DNA of 64,000 nt from Litomosoides sigmodontis (Eukaryota; Nematoda; Chromadorea; Rhabditida; Onchocercidae): NCBI GenBank assembly GCA_963070105.1, contig OY718805.1, positions 8,363,001-8,427,000 of the forward strand, written 5' to 3'. Positions 54,502 to 64,000 of the stretch are shown piece by piece; the stretch's first letter is position 1; each line of letters starts with the position of its first letter. Below the pieces are notes generated by a model. It searched no databases. It saw only the letters and a list, made by a program, of their open reading frames with translations, and had not been told where the DNA came from. Position numbers and translations under genes: made by a program.

Positions 54502-57500
54502 ATGGCTGCAATAATAAATGCGAGACCAAGTTCTTTTACGCAGTGTAGTTTGGGTTCCGGAAGGCCAGGTTTTCTTTTCGTATTATTTAAGTTTTTGCGA
54601 AAATAAAAGTTGCTTTGAAATTTTTGCTTAAAAGTGAGAAAGTGTTTAATCTATGTGTTTTGTTTGCAATTAGGCTTGTTTATTTGAAGAGTTCGTAGCA
54701 TTTAACAAACATCATTTATTTCATAATTTTATACTCTCGTGGTTAATTTAGTATTGCTTCATAAAATCGAAGGACAAATATCACGTGTGAATGGCGTACA
54801 TTTGTTAAGTAATGAAGAAGGAGTGCTAACAATCAGTGATGATCGATCATTGCGTATCTATTTGAAACGTGATAATGATCAATTTTGGCCGTCTATCTAT
54901 CATTATCTACCATTTTCTCCCAGTTCGATGTATTTCGATGAGGGTAAATTAAGGTATCGCATTGTTAGGATATACAACCAGTTATACTTTTTTACGTAAT
55001 GGAATTATATGCAGTGGAAAATGAAGGAGGACTATGATTTACAAGAAGGCCATCAACCTCATCGTCGTTTCCAATAGAGATGCTTTTTTTACATAGAATA
55101 ATCTGTATTGCAGACTTTTTGTTGGTCTTATCAACGGTAGTGTTTATGAGTATAGGATAGCAGAAGACATGAACAGTTTGTCGGAACAGCGCCATTGGAT
55201 GGCACATTTAAGTACGGTTGCCGGCGTATTGTATTCACGGGAAGCTGAACTGATTATCAGTTGTAGTAAGGATAAAACGACGGTTTGGCACTGTTCGGAA
55301 ACCTCTGTAAAAATAGGTGAGTTCATGGTTATCATATAAATTTTTGTATTTGAAATGCGTATGATGAAGGCAACTTGTTAGAATATTTTCTATTGTAAGT
55401 CGTAAATCTTAGCCGAAAAAAATAGAAATAACAACCTTCTGTTTATCAATACGAGCGTAATAGTTTAAGATGCAGTAATTTTTAAAAGCATGCAATGATC
55501 TTTGAGGACATGAAAATCCAAAATGACTGCGGTTTTATCTAGCGGGTACTAACGACGAATGAATAGAATGCACGAAATCTGTTAATTGCAAGGTTTTAAT
55601 GCTGACTTTTCCTTACTAAAAATCATTTATGCCATTAAATTTTCTGGAGGAGTATAATTCAATCATTTAATGAAGAAAAGTTTAGGTCGTGCAATAACCA
55701 CGTACAAATTTTGCTTCCATTGTTCAAATTTATTTGAAAACATATATTTTTTATCAACTGTCTGCTGCTTCGTAATATGTATTTTCTGTCTCTCTGCATT
55801 CAAATCTAGTAACTTTCCGATTCTACTTCTTGTACGATTCCTAGATTGCAAGCAGTTTCGGTCAGTATTAACCTTTTGGATTATTACTGAATAAATTGTT
55901 TGTTAGCAACAACGATTATTGGTTGCAGGATCTTATGCAGGCGACTCAGGCTTCACGGCATTGGAATTCGATGTGGCATCAAAATTTGTTTTTTTAGGCG
56001 ATTATGGTGGCGGTATTATTTTACTGCGCTTGAATGGTTCGGAAGCAAATCTCGTCACAACCCTTTCTGCACATACAAGTTGGTTGTAGAAGTTTAGAAT
56101 CTCTAAACTAATGATATGCATGTATGCATATGTAGCAATGTCCCATATATTCTTCCATATCTGATGCTGTGTTGAAGAAGACATGGAAGTTATTTCTGAT
56201 TTGGCTTGTTCGCGATGGTTAGTAGTTATCGCAAACCTTGTTTGGGAGATATGCGTGGTACCATTCATGCGTAGCTAGGAATGTCGTGCTCAGTGACCGG
56301 ATAGTGTTAAAGATAGCGCGCTAGCGGTGTTTTTTTTCTGAGTTTTCATTGGGAACGTCTTCTTAGAGAAGTAGTCTTAGCGACTTATGCTCACTTTGCT
56401 TTCAGATACCATCACTTCGCTCGCATGGGATTCAGAACGTCAATTACTGTTTTCAGCAGGAGCTGATCACCTTGTAATCATGTGGGATATTGGCGGAAAG
56501 AAAGGACAGGCATTTGAACTGAAGTAAGCATTCCGACCTATCTATATTGGTTGAGAGATCGATATTTGTTACCTAATAATTATGTAGATTTTGAACAAAA
56601 AAAATCCAAGCTAACGTTTACGCTATTTGCTTAGCCTGAAACAAAAGCTTGTTCAGTTGGGTTTCTTGTTTTTGTCCTTTTTTTGATGCGTGCAGTCTGT
56701 GAACATCTAAATTTTTTTTAATTCACTTCGTAACGACAGTCATTGATCGATTGAATTTTACAGTAACTATTATACTAAGCGACATGTCCGGTTATTTAAG
56801 TATCACACTGTATTCATTTCTAGTATTTAAGTGAAATCAGGAACAACTAAATTTACTGAAATTTTGCTACTTGTTATGCCTGAATTTTAGCGCACACAAC
56901 AACAGATTAACGTGTTTGCGATATGCACAGCACAAGAAAAGACTTTTTTCGGCAGATGAGGGCGGAAATTTAGTTTGTTGGGACATGACAGCAAAGCGAG
57001 TGGAGACACCAGGATGGAAAACAAGTGATAGCTGTCAGCTCTGTGACTCGCCATTTTTCTGGAACTTCCGAGAAATGTGGGATAAAAAGGTGGCACAAGG
57101 CATTATCTGTAATTATTCCTTTCATATGCATACACACTCATAAATTGTTCATTATGTAACGAATGCACAACTTTTATGTTTCAACAGATTTCACAGAATT
57201 TTCTCGAATTGGATGTTGAAATACGTTTTGTGTTAGGTAGTTGGCCTACGTCAACATCATTGCCGTACTTGCGGTAATGCTATATGCGCAAAATGTTGTG
57301 CCAACACAACAAGGTACCCACCGATGGGTTATGAATTACCGGTCAGGATATGCAACGCTTGCCATTCTCGGATGCAGCAGTTCCCTGACCAATTCGAGTA
57401 AGTCTTAATGAATGCAGTTACCAGCTTTGTGTGATGAGTACCAAAAGTCTGACTTTGGAGTTCCTTATGAACTTCTGGATGTTTGAGCTTTTAATTATTG

Positions 57501-57858
57501 AATTTAATACTGCCTTATCATTCACCAGAGTTAATTATAATTTACTTTAAACGCGTGATCTTAAAGAAGTGTCCGTTTCTTGATGGTTATGGTTAACACT
57601 GTATTGAAGCTTTTCTGTGATCTATTTACTCATTCCCAATTCTCCACCGATTTGGCTGTTGCAATTTTTTTTTATAGTTATCTTTTTTACTTTTACGCGT
57701 TTGAGAACTTCATCCATTATAGCCTTACTTCTTTGGCAGTCATTTCGGAGCTACGCCAAGGTGTTATGTGTATGTATTTGCAAGAATCAACAGGCCGCCT
57801 TGTCACAGCTGGCTCTGACCGGATTTTGATGATATGGGATGTAAAACAACTATTTTGA
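54502..57858 (+). CDS. WDFY2: WD-repeat and FYVE-domain protein, WDFY2-like, 8 exons
   Basis: WDFY2 is a WD40 propeller with an inserted FYVE finger that binds PI3P on early endosomes and scaffolds signalling kinases such as Akt. Exons: 54502-54568, 54752-54953, 55114-55316, 55929-56078, 56406-56523, 56891-57089, 57237-57397, 57723-57858. They total 1236 nt (411 aa; human 400), in phase. Early blades show [19 protein letters not shown] and WPSIYH, and a later one [12 protein letters not shown]. The FYVE part has zinc-ligand pairs C295/C298, C322/C325, C330/C333 and C352/C355, a basic RQHHCR patch (318-323) and [10 protein letters not shown] (302-311). One WD repeat ([10 protein letters not shown]) follows FYVE, as in the family. 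Exon 8 must start at the TATAG acceptor at 57722, since the nearer GGCAG site breaks frame. Confidence 0.94.
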
Positions 57859-58928
57859 ACAGAAACATGCGAAATCAAGCTCATGTTCTTTGTCTTAAGC
57901 GCCTCATTTCGTAGTTTCAATGGTTTGCAGATAATATTTTGCAAGCTTTTCGTTTTCCATCATACAGCATAGCATTTTAACGGTTTTAATAGAAAATGAA
58001 GCAATAACATGAATTGTGTAAGTTCCCAAACATTAAGGTTCAATTATAAATTAACAAAAGTTAATTTATATGAACAAATGAACATCTCGGTAAAATAATC
58101 TACCTCATTCCTTCATAATCTCTGAAGATGACGAAGTTTTTCTAAGAGGATTTCGCGCTGCAATTTATGATGAGGTTGAAGGTCAAGAATGTTGTGGTGT
58201 AGTGATGGACTTGAATTTGTTTGAAGATATATGTAGTGACTTTGCAAAATTTATTAAATTCTCTCGAAATGCTCAGAGTTCGAGTAACTTGTGATTCCTT
58301 TTGTGTGGTGTTTACGCTACACTCCTCTGTGACATCAAACACTGGCAATCAAATCTGCTATGTTATATATTATAAATTGCACAATAAAATTTACTCTATA
58401 AAGTCTCCAAATAAGCCTCTAGCCTTCTTTTGTAACATAATTAACAAAAAAATAGCGGACGTTCATCTCAACTATTCAAAAAAAAGTGCCTGGAACATCA
58501 CACTTTAATTGGACTAGTTTTTTCCCAGTAACCGTCGTGTGCCTTATCCGCACTAATATTTGGTGAGTAGTGGACGGTGCATTTTTCATGTTCTAACACG
58601 CTCGAGAGTTCAGAGCGTCACAGGATCATTTTTTCTATTTCCTTGTGTGTGCCAGGCTCGTTCGTGGTTCGTGAATGCCGAGCAATTCATGATTTTTAAT
58701 TTCGATCTTTTTCGATCATGTAGAAGGCTTTCAACTGACACGTTTATCTATGCAGAACCAAAAGAAAAGCATTATGAACACTTCGAAACTTCCACTAATT
58801 CCAGAAGGAGAGGGAGAGAGTTTTTGCAAGGTACTCCCGTAGTTGCTATACATTTTCGACTGTTAAGCAATTAATACTCTCATTTTCCATACCGACTCGC
58901 ATCGTGTAAAATGGAACATGATTATTCC
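57859..58928. other. Convergent region between WDFY2 and TOE1
   Basis: 1.1 kb that should carry both 3' ends. It includes an exon-like plus-strand stretch (58724-58830) described under findings. No gene is seen. Confidence 0.65.
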
Positions 58929-61900
58929 TCACTGAGCTTCCAATTGTACTCTACGGTTTCGTTCACGTTTAATCTTGATCCACTTTGTCATGTGGTCACC
59001 TGCTGATTTGATGTAATCACTTTTATGAAGTATGAGTGGTGTCATCTTTCCTGGTAAAGCCATTCGATTGCCTGAAATATCACATTCCACTCAGAATACT
59101 CCACACATCGGAAAGACCGAACATGAAACGAACTAGCACTTTACAACAACGAATTTCCTAAGCGCTACTTCACTATTTTTCAATTTTCTATGCAACATAC
59201 CACATTTAGCATCAAAGTTTCCAGTTCGCAAAAGATTCATACGTTGCATGAATATCACAGCAAATCCAGTCATAAATGAATCCACACCAGCGCGATGGCA
59301 ACCTAAGACTTTCGAAAGATCATATAAGTTTCTCCAGTCGTGCAACAAATCAACATTTTTTGAGCTCTCAGATCCTTTTAGTGATTTGAAAGTACTGAAC
59401 CAAACCAGAACAGACTATCTCGAATCAAGCGAACCAAACAAATTTTCTCTACATTAAGTACAAAAAATGGAAAATCATTGAATAAACATAGGCTGAAATA
59501 TGATCAAGCCGAAACGAGATCGAGATAATGATAATATAGTTTCTGAAAAGCCATAACAAGAAGTAATTGACTGCTTACATAAAATTAATTAACATATATA
59601 TATATATCATTTAAGCAAACAGATAAATGTCAGTTCAGTATTATTTGGTTATTAAATTTAATACTTCGAGACTTTTGAAATCGTTTGAGAAAAGCAAAGA
59701 TATCATGCAATAATTAGAATGATCAAGTATAGTCAGTACCTGTCAATGATCGTAACAAGTGAGTTGCTTGAGTTGGACTAACTGATGGCTTCACTGTTTT
59801 GCTCTCCTTTAAAGTATCCACCGAGATCAAATCATTCACAGCTGTTCCTTCTTTAGCGTGTGAAGAAACTACAACCTTATCGTTCTGATCATCTATCGGC
59901 TCAAATTCAGAAAGTTTCAACCCATAATCGTATCTTCTCTTCCGTCTTTCACGTACCTGAAGCATCCCAGTAAAACCATTTCAGTTTTCTTGAAACAACC
60001 AGAAATGTTGAAAGTAATTCTTCGACACAAACGCAACGGTTTAAATATTGATACTACAATACTGTCATTCTTAATTACTGGTAGAAAAAAAAAACGAAGT
60101 CCGTAAGAACTAAGGATTAAGAGATTATGTCAATCCTTACCTTCGCTTGCTTTTGATACTCCAAGCTCAGCAGTATATCAACATCATGCACATAGGAACA
60201 ATCCGTAGCGTGACAAAAGCCATAGTTCTGTAATAATGGGATAGCGCTTGATATAATTCACATTTTTTCTTCCTGTTAGAATCATCTCATTGAACAACCA
60301 TTCATTGCTGTTGTAAATATAGGAAAAATGTGCAAAAATATACCAGAATGAAATGTAACTGGAAACTAGTTAAGCTACCACATTTAGAATCTTTAATTTT
60401 TTCCCACAGCTACTGAGATTTGCAGCATTTTTCATAGGAAAAATGAGAACAAGCTAACTTAATTCATTTAAACAAAATGGAAATCTACTTCCATACTAGT
60501 CAATTTCTTGTATTTATCGTTTCGAAGACGGAATTTTAGGACATCTACACAACGTTCTCAAATATCTAATTTTTCTATCAAATTCTTAACACCACCGACA
60601 TCGTAATTATAAATCAAACACAAATTTGAGAACAGAAAAACTCACCGAATAATGCTTGCAAAGTGATTCCTTTTGTTCGACACTAACTGGACAGGGCATC
60701 GCCAAAACACCGGCATTGAAGTTATCGGGCAATTTACAATCAACCATGTCAACAGCATTTTTCAACTCCGTTTCTACAAGTGTGAAATCAAACTCAATGC
60801 TGACATACAACCGATTACGCGCCTGCTCAACTGCATTTTCACGCTGACTGCAATTTTCGGAGCACTTGAAGCAATGTAATTATTTTAAATTAATACCACG
60901 TAAAAGTCAGAAGAACTCGACTGTGAAAAGTTGGTGTTGAGCTGCAAAAGATTCCTAACAAGCTGCTGACATGTTTTTTATTTTCACACAAAAAAGTTTT
61001 GCTTTCATTCTGAGTGGAAAAGACATAATCAGTAGCACTAAATAGTACCATTTCCTGAAGACATATTCTAGAAAGGATGCTTTAAATCGAGTGATATATT
61101 CCGCGATGTATTTCGAATCATATAGACCAGGAATGTCGCCTGGCAATAAAAACCAGTCGGAAACATTAACGATGAATTCACTGAATGTCTCCGGCAAAAT
61201 ACAGTAAAAGTGCTGATAAATAAATGCCAAGTCGATAAGTCCATTATGCAATGTAATGGGAATACCGGCACATAACACTTCATGCCACAATGCCTTCATT
61301 GCGTTTGCCTGGAAGATTTCATCATGACCAGATGAAGTTTTCAAGTAATGCGCTGTACTCAATTAAATTAGTGAGGATTCCATTTTTTCGAAACCAGTAA
61401 AAACCTAATTTTTTTATTCCGAGAATTAGAAATCAACTTACCTTTTCATTATCATTGTTATATGGAATGCCCAAACTGACCCATTTATTAAAATCGAATT
61501 TGTGTTTCCACAAAAACTGAAACCCATCTGCTTCAACGACAAACGGTACGGTGCATAGTGTGAGTATATTGAAAACCTAAAATAAATCAACCCACAAGAA
61601 GCTATTAGTATATCAAAAATGATTCTTGTCCAGTCCAACTGTTGCTAAGAGATAACAAAAATCCGGACCTGACATTTGTATTTCAGCTTTTTTTTTGCAT
61701 TTGTTTCCTTCCGGCTAACTAACTGAAACGTCGATATACCAACTGAAAGCACTGAACGGGTCTGAGCGCTTTGTCGAATAACATTGTACCGCTCTTCCAA
61801 TGATTTCGCTAACCATCCCCTCTGCACTCCTAAACCACTAAGTTCCTAAAAAAATTCAGTTAAAGAACTCTTTCTTTTTTAATCCTGTCAGGAATAACCA

Positions 61901-62464
61901 GCTGTGCTTCCCAAACGTGTGAACTGTCTTCTTGAATAAAACTCAAGAAAGACATTTAGGACTATATTCAGTAATGTTACTACGGAAAATCTAACTAAAA
62001 AAAATGATCACATCCAAAATGATAATCTTACTTTATACAGTTTGGATGGAAAAAAACCTATTATGAAAGTTCAGTATTAAACCCTTGAGCTATACTTTTT
62101 TCAGAATTGAAAGACTATTCCCTTAGTACATCATCAGTAGTTAACAGTATTCTATAAAATCGAATCGTTTTAAAAACCTGATTTTTCAATTTTATTTTAT
62201 AAATGTTGCAGACAGCAATTAATAAAACGATATAAATGATAAAATTAAGCGTACCAAATCAAGCGATATAAAAGATGCATTCCGAATAGAAAGCAGAAGA
62301 TATGGCCATGTAATGTTCAAATTCTCTTTATTTACTTCAATTACGACGATATTCGATATGCAACCTTTACGACTTCGAAAGCTGCTTCTGGAAGACGAAC
62401 TCGTGCAACACGCATTATCAGCAGGACAATGTGCATTCTCACATATGTCACTGCCAACTAACAT
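58929..62464 (-). CDS. TOE1: TOE1-like 3' exonuclease (DEDD, CAF1 family), 9 exons
   Basis: TOE1 is a nuclear 3'-5' exonuclease that trims tails of small nuclear and other RNAs. Exons: 62464-62255, 61845-61669, 61576-61442, 61308-61049, 60847-60646, 60227-60141, 59956-59740, 59302-59204, 59071-58929. They total 1530 nt (509 aa; human 510), in phase. Catalytic residues are all present: D69 and E71 in LDLELSGLG, D200 in LHNGLIDLAFIYQ, and H432 and D437 in CHRAGVDSFMTG. As in the family, the nuclease fold is split by an insertion with a CCCH finger, C324-X8-C333-X4-C338-X3-H342, followed by a basic run (RERRKRR) that may act as a nuclear localisation signal. The protein ends in a Lys/Arg-rich tail. 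A T-rich CCAG acceptor lies one base before the ATG. Confidence 0.95.
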
Positions 62465-62465
62465 C

Positions 62466-62477
62466 CTGGAAAAAAAA
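62466..62477 (-). promoter_or_regulatory. Likely trans-splice acceptor of TOE1
   Basis: A run of eight T then CCAG on the minus strand, one base before the ATG. There is no room for an upstream coding exon, so a spliced leader is the simplest explanation. Confidence 0.6.
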
Positions 62478-62739
62478 GTGAAACTTTTTAACTTTATCTT
62501 CTCTGGAATGATATTAGCAATACTTTGTGCGATAAGAAATTAAAATCTTAATGAAGCGATAATAGGAAATGTTTTATTGTTGCTATCATTTTTTCTGTAT
62601 TACTGTTTATTATCAATTGATACGATATACGTATACGCACGAAGTACTTCTCAGCATTTTTCAATTACGAATAAGATGAAATTCGATAACACTGTTCGTG
62701 AAGAATAAATTGCATTATTTCTAAGTGAAATGTCCACGT

Positions 62740-63225
62740 ACGAAAACCGTTACTGAAGATATAATAGCAGAGAGAAGCAGAAGTTGACACGCAATCACAA
62801 TGCTTTCCAAACAAACGTTAAACGCTCACCACCTAAAATTCCGCCTGTTATTTTGGATAAGAGCATTGGCAGGTTACGTTGTAACTATGAAATGCTCCGA
62901 TAAATTTGATGATATCAATGAATCACACAATTTGGTTCGAAATGCTAGTGAAACGATGAAAAACAAGAAGTGTAAGTGTACGATGAGTGGTACTTCAGCG
63001 TGAACTTCTAAGGCAACAGCAATGAGAAGCAAATTTTCCATCACAAAATGAATATGATTTTGGGCGTGACTTGAAGCAGCAAATCAAGAATTGCGAAATT
63101 ACACCTTTCAATTTATCAACCGGTATGAAATGCCTGAAAGTCTCACGGAAGCAAACTCGCTGATGCAATCGCTGAGCGTAATAGCTTCTCTTAACTTGAA
63201 TCCAATAAAAATTATCCCTGTTTAG
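62740..63225 (+). pseudogene. Coding-like stretch of unknown family, gene or pseudogene
   Basis: Three pieces read as well-mixed protein. One frame at about 62758-62899 includes PPKIPPVILDKSIGRLRCN and ends at a TAA; a second frame to 62971 includes DDINESHNLVRNASETMKNK; a third at 63080-63225 includes QELRNYTFQFINRYEMPES and stops. A two-exon model (62800-62971 joined to 63080-63225) is in phase and gives 105 aa, with a good GTAAGT donor but a poor acceptor. The first piece sits in another frame, which suggests a frameshift. I do not recognise it. It is head-to-head with TOE1. Confidence 0.35.
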
Positions 63226-64000
63226 GTGCTAACACACACACACACACACCAGGCTTTCTATTCCATATTAGTTCATGCAGAAGAGATAGGTTTACTGGAT
63301 GATTCGGGAATCTAGGTAATTGTAAAGTAGTTTTCACAAGGTATAGTTTTTGTAAATTGGCAATGTATTAATTTTACGTGTTTTAATGCAAATTAGAATA
63401 AATTGTCAAAATACTATTGGTAAAATTTGAAAGGATGAAAAGGTAGAACATACTATCGCTGTTAGATGTGATGTGTTTAATAACAAATTATGCAGCACAA
63501 CATAAACCATTTCTGCAGTATGTGGAACAAGCTTAACAATACATAACTTGATCATAGCTGAATTAAACATTAAATGTGAGCCTTTTTAAGAAAAATAATG
63601 CTACAAATCGTTACTGAAATCTCTATGTACTGAGTATTCTTTTAGCTACTGATAAATCGATGTATTTCGAACTGGCGAATGAGCAAATATAACGATTAAA
63701 ATATGATATCGTATAGAATCAATTTTCAATCCTGATTAAAGGTATGAAATCTTTGTTTATCAAAAACAAAATTATTAGAAAGTGAACACATAAAAAGCTT
63801 TCACTGAAACGACCCAAATTTCTCTGTACAAAATAACTTTTACAGTCCCAATTAATCAGATAGATAAATGGCTTCTCCACAAATTTAAGCACAAATATTA
63901 AAATCATTCCAAGTATTTTGTAGGCAGTATATCACACATACTAGAAAGAACATGGAGTTAGCATATTAAACTATCATAACCTAAGATATTTCATCATATT
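63226..64000. other. Right edge of the window, nothing recognised
   Basis: About 0.8 kb of A+T-rich DNA with a short CA run at 63232-63250. No gene seen. Confidence 0.6.

Overview
The window reads as nuclear genomic DNA of a nematode, most likely a spirurid or filarial worm. It is strongly A+T-rich and full of microsatellites. Genes are split by many short introns whose acceptors end in TTTCAG or TTTTAG, and acceptor-like sites lie just before most start codons, as expected for spliced-leader trans-splicing. The species call is an inference from these features; no database search was possible. There is one 200-base assembly gap (3452-3651).

Layout. Positions 1-27,700 are gene-poor and rich in homopolymers and microsatellites. 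They hold one large plus-strand gene, a Rap1 GTPase-activating protein (17 exons, 7533-27025, 825 aa), with an 8.5-kb first intron and two candidate alternative first exons. From about 28 kb the DNA is denser in genes. On the minus strand lie the oligosaccharyltransferase 48-kDa subunit DDOST (32170-28419, 440 aa), a short ZFC3H1/Red1-like nuclear RNA-decay zinc-finger protein (40113-33746, 828 aa), RNA polymerase II subunit RPB4 (44316-43097, 138 aa), two tandem HIG1-domain mitochondrial proteins (46242-44980 and 48029-47048), and the TOE1 3' exonuclease (62464-58929, 509 aa). On the plus strand lies a WDFY2-like WD40-FYVE endosomal protein (54502-57858, 411 aa). All exon models were built by hand. 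Every junction keeps frame, every total is a whole number of codons, and lengths match the animal families except ZFC3H1, which is far shorter.

Two copies of a 1.09-kb sequence with a broken C2H2 zinc-finger gene face each other at 41205-42293 (+) and 49951-51040 (-). They bracket RPB4 and the HIG1 pair, so this cassette could in principle invert by recombination between the arms. Other decayed coding material (a zinc-finger fossil near 52.5 kb, a coiled-coil scrap at 42.35 kb, a coding-like stretch at 62.8-63.2 kb) lies nearby.

Functionally the genes are conserved housekeeping or signalling genes: Rap signalling, N-glycosylation, nuclear RNA surveillance (ZFC3H1), transcription (RPB4), small nuclear RNA 3' trimming (TOE1), respiratory supercomplex factors (HIG1) and endosomal PI3P binding (WDFY2). 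I found no CRISPR array, intact transposon, tRNA or rRNA gene, and no clear case of a new multi-gene system. The most unusual items are the inverted repeats bracketing a gene cassette and a possible GoLoco-less, acidic isoform of the Rap1GAP.
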